Shown piece after piece: positions 36,531-46,100 of a stretch of DNA of 64,000 nucleotides. The stretch lies in NCBI RefSeq assembly GCF_003382565.3, contig NZ_CP086253.1, positions 2,170,001-2,234,000 on the forward strand, written 5' to 3'. The translations under genes were made by a program, and so were the position numbers. Positions within the stretch are counted from its first letter, which is position 1. Every line of letters begins with the position of its first letter. The stretch is from Pectobacterium aquaticum (lineage in GTDB: Bacteria; Pseudomonadota; Gammaproteobacteria; Enterobacterales; Enterobacteriaceae). The notes under the pieces are model-generated. The model was not told the DNA's origin, did not search any database, and saw only the letters and a program-made list of their open reading frames with translations.

Positions 36531-38237
36531 TTATTTCTTGTTGTTGGGCTTCAAGGTTTCGCCAACGTTCAACAGGAAGATCTCGTTATCGCGAGTGGAC
36601 ACGCGAGTTGAGCCATCTTCCATACGGTAGCCGCCTTCGGTGAAGCCGGCACCATTCAGGAACGGCGCAACGGACTGTGGCTGATTGCGCACCGCAGCTT
36701 CCAACGCTAACAGGGCATAAGGCTCGATGGTATCGACATCGGCATATTGTCTGTTGGGCTCGGCCATAAAGAAGCCGTTTTGATAACGTGTGCTGATAAT
36801 GTTATCGCCCACTTTTTCCGCCAGCGACAGATAGTCTTTCACTTTGCTAGCCTGATACAGATCCAGCAGCGCGAACAGGGCGTAAGGATCGTTGTTCTTG
36901 GTGGCGAGGTCCACTTTAACCTCTTTACCCGGTGCTGAACCTAATTCACCCAGTCCCTGTGCGCGAGCAATGCCGCGTGCAACACGCCACAGCTCGGCGT
37001 CCGGTAACACGGTATAGGCGCGAGCATAGGAAAGCAGGAATGAATTGTCCGCAGGATAAGGCTTGATCACGGTGCCTTTTTTGCCGTAGTAACCGTCACG
37101 CGGCAGAACGTAGTTGGAGAGATCTTTGCCGTTAGCCAGCATCGGACGGAATGTGTTATCCGACTCGTTATAGGCATATTTGGCAAAGGCTTTCAGGCCA
37201 TCGGTTGTCCACGTCAGAAGTTCTTTGCCTTCCGCGCCTAAATCTTTACCCAACTGCAGCTGCATGAGCGCATTTTCGGAATAGATTGTGCTGGTGCGTC
37301 CTTTCAGCATCATATTGCCTTCCAGCGCAGTGGGGCCGAACTCTGGGCCAAACTGACGCTGGGCGCGATCGCCGTATTTGGAATGCGTATCGGCATCGTC
37401 AGTCGTTTCATCGCGCTTCAGCGCCTGCGTAAACTGATATACGCCGAGCCCGGTCGCTTTATCCCGCGGCAGCACATACTGCTGTGCCAGACGTTTTGCC
37501 CAGACCAGCGCGCCGTCTTCTTTATTGTATTTGTACAGCAGCGAGGCGGAATAGATCAGATCGTTACCCGCATTCAGGAAGCTGAGGCCTTTGGTGGCGA
37601 AGAAGGGCGGCTGTTGCTCAAACTGGCTTTGCCAGAGCGCACCCATTTTTTGTCCGTATTTACCGTGGCGACTGGTTTCCATGATCTTCCAGTCATAAAC
37701 GTGCGCATTCCAGAAACCGCGAATAAAGCGTGCGGTTGCATCTTTATCGACGCTGAACATCAAATCGTAGTAGGGATAGGCATTTTTCAGCTCATGCACC
37801 ATCTCTTTTTCGCTCGGTCCTTCCGGCTGTAGCGTTTTTAGATCCACAAAACGGTGGCCGCCCCAAATCAGCAGGCCGCTCTCATCCTGATAGTGCTGAA
37901 AGTGATACTTCACTATCGCTTCGGCACGTTGCTTATAGCTGGGGTTTCCGCTCAGGTTACTGAGCCCGATCAGCACACGCATTAGGTTCTGTTGCGCGGA
38001 GAAGTTGGAGAGCACGGCCTGACGACCATCGGGGAAGATCCACTCCATCTGTTTGCCTGTGCGAGGATCGACACCATCAGCAAGTAATGGCGTAGGCGAC
38101 TGGCCGTGATAGTGGTCGCCGGCTTTGGTCAGCACGTTATCAACATACTGATTGACGATGGTGAGGCGGTCAGGCGTCGCGGCGCTGGCCTGTAAAGCGA
38201 CCAGACCCGCAAGGAGCGACAGCGCAAATCTTTTCAT
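36531..38237 (-). CDS. Periplasmic pectate lyase, polysaccharide lyase family 2
   Basis: Exported lyase of 568 residues. A clear Sec signal peptide (MKRFALSLLAGLVALQASA) is followed by the family 2 (alpha/alpha barrel) sequence, with LIWGGHRFVDL, HELKNAYPYYDL and PYALLALEAAV. Family 2 has a periplasmic form, about this length with a signal, and a cytoplasmic form (PelW) without one; the signal puts this in the periplasmic group. It would cleave oligogalacturonates that enter through KdgM-type porins, and two such porin genes lie directly upstream on the same strand. Confidence 0.9.
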   Translation of the reverse strand: MKRFALSLLAGLVALQASAATPDRLTIVNQYVDNVLTKAGDHYHGQSPTPLLADGVDPRTGKQMEWIFPDGRQAVLSNFSAQQNLMRVLIGLSNLSGNPSYKQRAEAIVKYHFQHYQDESGLLIWGGHRFVDLKTLQPEGPSEKEMVHELKNAYPYYDLMFSVDKDATARFIRGFWNAHVYDWKIMETSRHGKYGQKMGALWQSQFEQQPPFFATKGLSFLNAGNDLIYSASLLYKYNKEDGALVWAKRLAQQYVLPRDKATGLGVYQFTQALKRDETTDDADTHSKYGDRAQRQFGPEFGPTALEGNMMLKGRTSTIYSENALMQLQLGKDLGAEGKELLTWTTDGLKAFAKYAYNESDNTFRPMLANGKDLSNYVLPRDGYYGKKGTVIKPYPADNSFLLSYARAYTVLPDAELWRVARGIARAQGLGELGSAPGKEVKVDLATKNNDPYALFALLDLYQASKVKDYLSLAEKVGDNIISTRYQNGFFMAEPNRQYADVDTIEPYALLALEAAVRNQPQSVAPFLNGAGFTEGGYRMEDGSTRVSTRDNEIFLLNVGETLKPNNKK

Positions 38238-38348
38238 TTTATTTACCTGTGATGATTCATGCTTGTAATAAAAGGATCCCGCTTGATGAACAGGATCCCC
38301 GAGAAAGATGGCATAGCAGTAAGCTGCTGTTAGAAAGGTAAGCCGTTG

Positions 38349-39101
38349 TTAGAACGTATAGGTGAAGCCGACCTTTCCTTTCCCTTCACGCGATTTCACA
38401 TCGCGCCCGCTGGCGACATCTTCAACGCCAACGTGGGCTGTCCAGTTGTCGTTGATGGTGTAAGCCACGTCGAAATCCTGTTGGTAGTTATGCTTTTTGT
38501 TGTTTTGCAGCACGTAATCCGCGTGATAGTAGTAAGCGGTGTACGCCAGCGTGAAATTGTCGAAACCTTTGTAGGCCACGCCCGCTTCATAGCGGTGACG
38601 GTGAGTGTCATCATCCGTGCTGGTACGTTTGCTGCGGGTGATTTTTCTGAGGTCGTAGCGATATTGCGCATGAAGATCCGTCTTATCAGTCACCGACCAG
38701 GTCAGTTTCAAACCTGGCGTATAGCGGGCGCCGGAACTCTGGCTAGCGCCGATGTCGCCTACCGTGCCTTCACCGCTGGTGCCGCCGGAATAGAAGCGCG
38801 CTTCCAGATTAGGCGTCAGGGTTAATTCAGGCGTTAAGCGGTAGGCATAGCCGGTATAAAAAGCATAAGAATTCGAGACGACATCATCGATGGTCAGATC
38901 TTTATTCTTATTATAAAAATTCAACTCAACGCCAACGTACAGGCCATTATCCATAAAATGCCGCATACCAATTTCATCACCGTGATAGCGATTCATGGTT
39001 CCCCAGCTATGTTCATAGCTGAGTTTGGTATCAGAGGCTGACGCGGAAATAGCATAAATTTGGGCAAAGAGAATACCGGCCACAAGGTAGCGTTTTTTCA
39101 T
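38349..39101 (-). CDS. kdgM: Oligogalacturonate-specific outer membrane porin, KdgM family
   Basis: Outer membrane beta-barrel of about 250 residues. Signal peptide MKKRYLVAGILFAQIYAISA; mature part begins DTKLSYEHSWGTMNRYHGDE and shows alternating amphipathic strands. The C-terminus GKVGFTYTF ends in the phenylalanine needed for barrel assembly. KdgM porins admit acidic pectin fragments. An in-frame ATG four codons upstream is an alternative start. It lies 110 bases before the periplasmic pectate lyase and 132 bases after a second porin gene. Confidence 0.9.
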   Translation of the reverse strand: MKKRYLVAGILFAQIYAISASASDTKLSYEHSWGTMNRYHGDEIGMRHFMDNGLYVGVELNFYNKNKDLTIDDVVSNSYAFYTGYAYRLTPELTLTPNLEARFYSGGTSGEGTVGDIGASQSSGARYTPGLKLTWSVTDKTDLHAQYRYDLRKITRSKRTSTDDDTHRHRYEAGVAYKGFDNFTLAYTAYYYHADYVLQNNKKHNYQQDFDVAYTINDNWTAHVGVEDVASGRDVKSREGKGKVGFTYTF

Positions 39102-39233
39102 TATGGGCACCATTAATATTGAACGTTAATTATGAAAACTGTGCGCTGATAGACAAAATTCATTCATGAATTCATTTTCTTCATCAACACGGTAGGAAAT
39201 ACGGCGTATTTCCTTTATAAAACTCTGTGTTTC

Positions 39234-40052
39234 TTAGAAAACGTAGTTGAAACCAATTTTGATTTTCCCCTGACGGCTTGATGATGTGCTGGATTGGCTA
39301 ATATCATCATACTCAATGTAAGGAGTTAGCTGTTTGTTTAACTTATATTGAACTTTGAACTGATGTTCATAATCCGTTTTCCCATTATCGTAAACCGCGT
39401 ATTCTCTTTCCGTGAATTCACCCTTGCTATATTTATACGATTTTGTGGTGTTATCGCCGATGTAGTAGTTAAAGACGTAAGTCAGATTAATATTATCCAA
39501 ACCAGAATACGTTACCCCTGCATCCAGACGATGGCGTCCGGTGTCGGATTTTGATAAATAAGATTCCCCTGCGTAACCATATTTGTCAGAGGTGGAAATG
39601 GTTGAATAGCGTGAGCTGCGAGAGGGCTTTTTATATTCATAGCGGTAGCGGCCATAAGTAGACCAGTCGCTGTTAATGCGGTAGTTATATTTCAACCCCG
39701 GTTGATACATCATGGTGGCATTGCCGATGGAGAATTCAAAGCTAGGCGTTAAGGTGGCGGCCTTGCTTAACTTGAAGTCTTTACCGATCACCATGCCGCC
39801 AGAGCCGCCCTGCATGTCATCATAGGCAACGTCGTAGTTGCTGTTCCCGCCTGCTGACGTACTGAATTTGACTTCGTACGACCAGCCGTTGGTTTTCTTA
39901 TGAATGAGCTTAATGGAGTCTGCGTGGCGGCGGTCTTCTGTCTTCCAATTATGTTCATATTGGAAAGTGGTTTTGCCGTCGGTTTCTGCCTGGGTGAGGA
40001 AAGGCGTGAATCCGGCACAAACGATGAGTAGGTTACGTGTGTATACTTTCAT
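39234..40052 (-). CDS. kdgN: Second KdgM-family oligogalacturonate porin
   Basis: Beta-barrel protein of 272 residues. Signal peptide to about residue 22 (VCAGFTPFLTQAE), then FQYEHNWKTEDRRHADS, parallel to the YEHSWG start of the neighbouring porin, and a C-terminal GFNYVF ending in phenylalanine. Sequence identity to the first copy is modest, so they are old paralogues, perhaps for different fragment sizes. The gene has a long 667-base upstream region, suggesting complex control. The kdgN name is by analogy with the two-porin situation in Dickeya. Confidence 0.82.
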   Translation of the reverse strand: MKVYTRNLLIVCAGFTPFLTQAETDGKTTFQYEHNWKTEDRRHADSIKLIHKKTNGWSYEVKFSTSAGGNSNYDVAYDDMQGGSGGMVIGKDFKLSKAATLTPSFEFSIGNATMMYQPGLKYNYRINSDWSTYGRYRYEYKKPSRSSRYSTISTSDKYGYAGESYLSKSDTGRHRLDAGVTYSGLDNINLTYVFNYYIGDNTTKSYKYSKGEFTEREYAVYDNGKTDYEHQFKVQYKLNKQLTPYIEYDDISQSSTSSSRQGKIKIGFNYVF

Positions 40053-40719
40053 TCTATCTTTCTCTTTTTTGATGAATAAATAATATTATTGACGAGCGCA
40101 GTCTCTATCTTTAAAACCAGACAGTGGATGTCATTTTTTGGGCGTAAAAATAGAATCACCAGGAATGATGATGACGCCATTTATAATGTCAGGCAGGGCT
40201 TTCTCCCTGGGTAAATCAGCTTGCTATCAATGCATCGATGACTCCTTATATACGACATGGCAAATGAACATTTCACCTATCGTGATGAATGATGCTGATG
40301 AATGAATGCCAAAAATGTACGCCATTTACGGGTTCATCTAATTATAAGTAAACTTGATAATTAGGTTGAGTGGCATTATGGTGGAAGGAAAACATCGTTT
40401 CATTTATACTGATCACATATTTGGTTACTTTTTGAAATTTTTTGAAATTATTTGGTCTGATTATTTTCAGCGTCAGAAATAGGTGTAACGGAAAAATAGT
40501 TGTCAGAGAAGGAGAGGCATCTCTTGAATGTTCGTGATGATAATGATAAGTGATTGAATACCTGTTAACCTGTAATTTCCCTTATATCTCCGCTATCATT
40601 CCGAAAATAATCTGTGGAAAGTGATTCCCATAAAAATGAATAAGTCGCTATAAATAGCTAATAACGATCAAACCACGCTGATGCGTCAGCATCAATGTCA
40701 ACGCTTAAATCTCGAAGGC
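40053..40719. other. Long regulatory region upstream of the porin genes
   Basis: No gene is seen. Candidate KdgR-like sequences occur near 40389-40404 (right half CGTTTCATT perfect, left half poor) and near 40263-40278 (AAATGAACATTTCACC, 11 of 16 by eye). Pectin-degradation genes are classically controlled by KdgR and CRP, and long leaders are usual, but these matches are weak. Confidence 0.35.
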
Positions 40720-40896
40720 TTAGATTTCAAAACCGGGGGCAACGTCTTTCACTGGCTTTTTACACTCTTCCGGTTTGGGTTGATTCGCCGGAAGGTTTTT
40801 ACAGTCCGGCGCAAAAGGATTCAGCGCATCGTGATTCAGATAGAGTACAAACAGGATCAGAATGAGGAGGGGGATCAGGATACGTTTTCTTTTCAT
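40720..40896 (-). CDS. Small membrane or exported protein of 58 residues
   Basis: The protein starts MKRKRILIPLLILILFVLYL, a basic start and one strong hydrophobic helix, then a short proline- and cysteine-containing tail ending VKDVAPGFEI. Two cysteines about 13 residues apart could form a disulfide in the periplasm. The sequence looks like a real single-pass protein rather than a shadow: there is no better frame on the other strand, and the charge pattern follows the positive-inside rule. The ribosome site is weak (AAAGATAA). Family unknown. Confidence 0.55.
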   Translation of the reverse strand: MKRKRILIPLLILILFVLYLNHDALNPFAPDCKNLPANQPKPEECKKPVKDVAPGFEI

Positions 40897-41158
40897 GGTT
40901 ATCTTTAGTTGCGTTGCGGAAGATGTAGATATGTTAAAAAACAGGAAAAATTCTAACGCATTACACGGCTTTTGTCTTTAGCACGCTCGGTTTCCACCTT
41001 ATTGTAATGGTTCGGCATGACGATATCGGCGGAAGTGAAGATGAAAAAGAGGCGATTTGCGGCGATGGGAAGCGACGGAACTGTCGATTCTGGCGCAGCA
41101 GACCGCGAAGAAGATCGTTTAAGCGAACACTTTCCCTGCGCATTAACCACAGCAACCG

Positions 41159-41175
41159 TGCTCCGCAATGGCGCA
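41159..41175. promoter_or_regulatory. NtrC-like enhancer upstream of the urea operon
   Basis: TGCTCCGCAATGGCGCA fits TGCACC-N4-TGGTGCA with one mismatch in each half. It sits within a longer palindrome (CAACCGTGC...GCACGGTTG) followed by a T-run, so at first glance it looks like a terminator. It is about 105 bases upstream of the predicted sigma-54 start point. No supported gene is seen between 40897 and 41303; small frames there lack ribosome sites. Confidence 0.6.
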
Positions 41176-41247
41176 CGGTTGTTCCTTTTTTGTGCATGAA
41201 AATTGAGCGTTTCAATCTAATTTCATAAAAATCAATAGGGTAAAAGC

Positions 41248-41262
41248 TGGCATGGTTTTCGC
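41248..41262 (+). promoter_or_regulatory. Sigma-54 promoter of the allophanate/urea operon
   Basis: TGGCATGGTTTTCGC has GG and GC separated by exactly ten bases and a good -24 element. Transcription would start near 41274, about 30 bases before the first gene. With the NtrC-like site upstream this predicts induction under nitrogen limitation. Confidence 0.72.
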
Positions 41263-41303
41263 TTTAGTGAATTCAATCTTGTATACCAGATGGGATTCAC
41301 ATC

Positions 41304-43106
41304 ATGCCAAGAATGACAGGACTCACGCTTCAGGAATGGAAACAGCATTATCAACAGCAGGCCGATCGCGTGGGCGAGACGCTAGGCGCGCTGCTCGCCA
41401 GTTTGTCGCCGGACGATCCGGCCTGGATCGCGCTGGCGACACCTGAGCACCTTCAGGCGCAGATCGCGGCGTTATTGCCTCAGTATCGTGAAAACCCAGA
41501 CGCACTACCGCTGTTCGGCGTTCCCTTTGCCGTCAAAGACAATATTGATGTCGCGGGCTTACCGACGAGCGCGGCGTGTCCGGCCTTTACCTATCTGGCT
41601 GATAAGGATGCGACTGCCGTTGCCAAACTGAAAGCGGCGGGGGCGATTGTCGTAGGCAAAACCAACCTCGATCAGTTTGCGACCGGTTTGGTCGGCACGC
41701 GCTCGCCGTTTGGTGCGGTGCCGAATACCTTTAATGGTGAATACATCAGCGGGGGTTCCAGTTCGGGCTCGGCTTCAGTGCTGGCGCGCGGGCTGGTTGC
41801 TTTTTCGCTGGGAACGGATACTGCCGGGTCGGGGCGCGTTCCCGCTGGGTTTAACAATATTGTCGGCCTGAAGCCGACGAAAGGGTGGCTATCGGCAAGC
41901 GGTGTCGTACCGGCCTGTCGCCTGAATGACACGATTTCCGTGTTTGCACTGACCGTCGAGGATGCGTTTACCGTCGCCGAACTGGCTGGCGGGTACGATG
42001 AGACGGATGCCTACTCGCGCTGTCATCCGGGGCGGTCACCGGCTGCGCTGCCAGCGAAGCCGCGCTTTGCTATCCCCAGCGATCCGACCTTTTTTGCTGA
42101 CGCTGTCGCACAGGCGGCATGGCAGCAGGCGCTGGTCGAATTAGAAGCGACGGGCGCGACGCTGCATCCCATCGATTTCAGCATTTTCACGCAATTAGCC
42201 GATCAGCTTTATCAAGGCCCCTGGGTGGCAGAACGCACGGTTGCGGTGGGCGACATGCTACAGCAGCCAGAAAACATGGACCCAGTGGTGCACGGCATTG
42301 TGGCGAGCGGCGAGCGTTTCAGCGCGGTAGAGGCCTTTAAAGCGGAGTACCTGCGTGCCGAACTGGCGCGACAGATTCAGCAAACGCTGGCGTCGTTCGA
42401 TGCGTTAGTCGTGCCGACCTCGCCGACGATCCACACGCGTGAGGCGATGAAGCAGGAACCTGTGCGCTACAACTCCCAGTTAGGTACCTACACCAATTTT
42501 ACCAATCTGGCCGATCTTTCGGCGCTGGCGCTGCCAGCACCTTTCCGTACCGATGGTTTGCCAGCGGGTATCACGCTGATTGCGCCCGCCTGGCATGACC
42601 GTGCATTGGCGAGTTTTGGTCTGCGCTGGCAGGCTCAGTTGGCGCTCACGCTGGGCGCAACGGGAAAAGCGCTGCCTGCGGGAGCGGTTACCTTGCCGCC
42701 TTCGGCATTGCACGTCCGCCTTGCCGTTGTCGGTGCGCACCTGACGGGCATGCCGCTGAACCATCAACTGACCCGCCGCGATGCGGTGCGGGTGGAAGAG
42801 ACGCACACGGCGGAAAACTATCGCCTTTATGCGCTGGCGAATACGCAACCGGCCAAGCCCGGTTTAGCGAAAAGCACCGACGGTGCAGCGATTATCGTCG
42901 AACTGTGGGACATCCCGCTGGCGCGCTTTGGTGAATTTGTCGCAGAAATTCCCGCGCCGTTAGGCATGGGTACGCTGACGTTACTCGACGGGCGACAGGT
43001 GAAAGGCTTTATCTGCGAACCGGCTGCGCTGAGCGATGCCGTGGATATCACCGAATTCGGCGGCTGGCGTCACTGGCTTGCCCGTCAGGAGGTATCCCAT
43101 GTTTAA
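41304..43106 (+). CDS. atzF: Allophanate hydrolase
   Basis: Cytoplasmic enzyme of 600 residues that splits allophanate to ammonia and CO2. The amidase-signature catalytic triad is visible: Lys in FAVKDNIDVAG near residue 77, a Ser in SGGSSSGSA near 155, and the nucleophile Ser in TDTAGSGRVPA near 177. The C-terminal 130 residues form the extra allophanate hydrolase domain (PALSDAVDITEFGGWRHWL). A second ATG three codons in is an alternative start. It is first in the operon behind a sigma-54 promoter, and urea carboxylase overlaps its stop, making the two-enzyme urea amidolyase route. Confidence 0.94.
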   Translation: MPRMTGLTLQEWKQHYQQQADRVGETLGALLASLSPDDPAWIALATPEHLQAQIAALLPQYRENPDALPLFGVPFAVKDNIDVAGLPTSAACPAFTYLADKDATAVAKLKAAGAIVVGKTNLDQFATGLVGTRSPFGAVPNTFNGEYISGGSSSGSASVLARGLVAFSLGTDTAGSGRVPAGFNNIVGLKPTKGWLSASGVVPACRLNDTISVFALTVEDAFTVAELAGGYDETDAYSRCHPGRSPAALPAKPRFAIPSDPTFFADAVAQAAWQQALVELEATGATLHPIDFSIFTQLADQLYQGPWVAERTVAVGDMLQQPENMDPVVHGIVASGERFSAVEAFKAEYLRAELARQIQQTLASFDALVVPTSPTIHTREAMKQEPVRYNSQLGTYTNFTNLADLSALALPAPFRTDGLPAGITLIAPAWHDRALASFGLRWQAQLALTLGATGKALPAGAVTLPPSALHVRLAVVGAHLTGMPLNHQLTRRDAVRVEETHTAENYRLYALANTQPAKPGLAKSTDGAAIIVELWDIPLARFGEFVAEIPAPLGMGTLTLLDGRQVKGFICEPAALSDAVDITEFGGWRHWLARQEVSHV

Positions 43107-46100
43107 GACCGTGCTGATCGCTAACCGCGGCGAAATTGCCTGTCGCGCCATACGCACGCTGAAACGTCTGGGAATAACCAGCGTGGCGATGTATTCCGAT
43201 GCGGATAAAAACGCGCAGCATGTGAAAGACGCAGACATCGCCATACCGATTGGCGGCGAGAAGGCCAGCGACAGCTATCTGTGTATCGATAAAGTGCTTG
43301 CCGCCGCGCAGCAAACGGGAGCAGAAGCGATCTGGCCGGGCTACGGCTTTCTGTCAGAGAGCTTGCCGTTTGCCGCCGCCTGTGAAAAGGCGGGCATCGC
43401 GTTTGTCGGGCCAACCGCGCAGCAAATTGGTGAATTTGGCTTGAAGCACCGTGCCCGTGAATTAGCCGCTGCCGCTGGTGTGCCGATGACGCCGGGAACG
43501 CCGCTGCTGGCCTCGTTGGAGGACGCGTTGGCCGCCGCCGAAGACATCGGCTATCCGATAATGCTCAAAAGCACTGCCGGAGGTGGCGGCATTGGTCTGA
43601 CGCGCTGCGCGGATGCGGTGGCGTTACGCGCGGCGTGGGAGAGCGTACGTCGTTTGGGCGAACAGTTCTTCAGCGATGCAGGTGTTTTCATCGAACGCTG
43701 TATCGATCGGGCGCGTCACGTCGAAGTGCAGATTTTTGGCGATGGTAAAGGTCGCGTGGTCGCGCTGGGCGAACGCGACTGCTCATTGCAGCGGCGCAAC
43801 CAGAAGGTCGTGGAAGAAACACCCGCGCCGCATTTGCCAGCCGCCACGCGCGCGGCGCTGCTGGCCTCCGCCGTGAAGCTGGGCGAACTGGTCAGATATC
43901 GCAGCGCGGGAACGGTGGAATATATCTACGACGCCGAGCGCGATGCGTTCTTTTTCCTCGAAGTGAATACCCGTTTACAGGTTGAACATCCGGTGACGGA
44001 GTGCGTCACCGGGCTGGATTTGGTCGAATGTATGCTGCGTGTCGCGGCGGATGAACCATTGGACTGGGCGCAACTGATGCAGGCTCCGCATGGCGCCGCG
44101 ATTGAGGTGCGTATTTATGCGGAAGATCCGCTGAAAAACTTTCAGCCTAGCCCCGGCGTGCTGACCGAAGTCGCGTTTCCCGATGACGTGCGGGTTGATG
44201 GCTGGGTGAGCACCGGCACCGAGGTGTCGGCGTATTACGATCCGATGATCGCCAAGCTGATCGTTCACGCGGAAACCCGTGAACTGGCGCTGGAGAAGAT
44301 GCAACAAGCGTTGAATGCCACGCGTTTGCACGGTATTGCCACTAACCTTGATTACCTGCGCCAGATTATCGCTACCGATGCGTTCCGTAATGGAACCGTG
44401 TGGACGCGGATGCTCGACAGTTTTACGCCATCTGCCTCGGTGATTGAAGTGATTCAGCCCGGTACCTGGAGCAGCGTGCAGGACTATCCCGGACGCCTCG
44501 GCTATTGGGATATCGGCGTGCCGCCGTCTGGCCCGATGGACGACTTCGCATTCCGTCTGGCAAACCGTATCGTCGGCAACGATGAAGCTGCGGCAGGGCT
44601 GGAGTTTACGTTGCAAGGCCCGACGCTGCGTTTCCACCACGAGGCGGTGATTGCGCTGACGGGGGCTGATTGTCCGGCGACGCTGGATGGCGAAATGGTG
44701 CCATACTGGCAGCCGCTGACGGTAAAGGCCGGACAAACGCTGACGCTGGGGCGCGCGCAGTCCGGCTGTCGCACCTATCTGGCGGTGCGTAACGGTATTG
44801 ATGTGCCGCAGTATCTCGGCAGTCGTTCGACCTTCGCGCTCGGGGAATTTGGCGGCCACGCCGGACGAACGCTGCGCGTGGCAGATATGCTGGCGATTTC
44901 TCAACCCGACTTGCCCGCCTGCACCACACCCGCGCCCGTGAGTGCACCGCAGGCCGTGGACGCCGCGCTGATTCCGCAGTATGGCAACGAATGGCGCATT
45001 GGCGTGCTCTACGGCCCGCACGGCGCGCCGGATTTCTTTACCCACGCGGCGATTGATGAATTTTTCGCGGCGGAATGGCAGGTGCATTACAACTCGAACC
45101 GACTCGGCGTGCGTCTGGTGGGGCCAAAGCCAAGCTGGACGCGGGCGAACGGCGGCGAGGCGGGTCTCCATCCTTCCAACGTTCACGACTGTGAATACGC
45201 CATCGGCGCCGTGAATTTTACCGGTGACTTTCCGGTGATCCTCACGCGGGACGGGCCGAGTCTGGGCGGGTTTGTTTGTCCGGTCACCATTGCCAAAGCG
45301 GAGCTGTGGAAAGTTGGTCAGGTTAAGCCGGGCGATCGTATTCGTTTCCACCCGATCAGCGCGGATGAAGCGCTGGCGCTGGAAAAGGCGCAGTCTGACT
45401 GCGTTTCTACGCTGGGTACAGCTCATGCCCCTGCGTTTGACGTTCCCTCGCTGGCGACAACGGCATTCGGCTCCGCCACGGTGCTGGCTACGGTACCCGC
45501 TACGGCGACCACGCCAGCCGCCGTGTATCGTCAGGCGGGAGATAACTACGTTCTGATCGAATACGGCGATAACGTGCTGGATCTGGCGTTGCGGCTGCGT
45601 ATTCATCTGCTGATGGTGGCGATCCGCGCCTCAGAAACGGCGGGAATAGAAGAACTGTCGCCCGGCGTGCGTTCGCTACAAGTGCGCTACGACAGTCGAA
45701 TTATCCGCCAGCGGGCGCTGTTGGGCGTGCTGCTTCATCTGGAACGTCAGCTTGGCGACGTAAGCCAGATGAAAGTACCGTCGCGCATTGTCTATTTACC
45801 GATGGCGTTTGAAGACAGCGCCACGCTCGGCGCGGTGGAACGCTACCGCGAAACGGTACGCGCCAGCGCGCCCTGGCTGCCGAATAACGTCGATTTCATT
45901 CAGCGCATTAACGGGTTACCACGCCGGGATGACGTGCGCGACATTATTTTCGATGCCAGCTATCTGATTCTGGGATTAGGTGACGTTTATCTCGGTGCCC
46001 CCTGTGCGGTGCCGATCGATCCGCGCCACCGTCTGCTGAGTTCCAAATACAACCCAGCGCGCACCTTCACTGCCGAAGGTACGGTGGGTATTGGCGGGAT

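Noticed and set aside
41153..41190. Rho-independent terminator or small RNA upstream of the allophanate hydrolase gene
   Set aside because: The CAACCGTGC/GCACGGTTG stem with a T-run looks like a terminator, but no upstream plus-strand gene is supported and the core fits an NtrC site at enhancer distance from a sigma-54 promoter. Termination cannot be fully excluded.
40953..41228. Small overlapping frames on both strands between the 58-residue gene and the urea operon
   Set aside because: No ribosome sites, no family resemblance, and they cover the regulatory region of the urea operon.
43975..45606. Long open frame (543 codons) antisense to urea carboxylase
   Set aside because: Opposite a well-matched urea carboxylase; low-complexity R/H/Q-rich product and no ribosome site.
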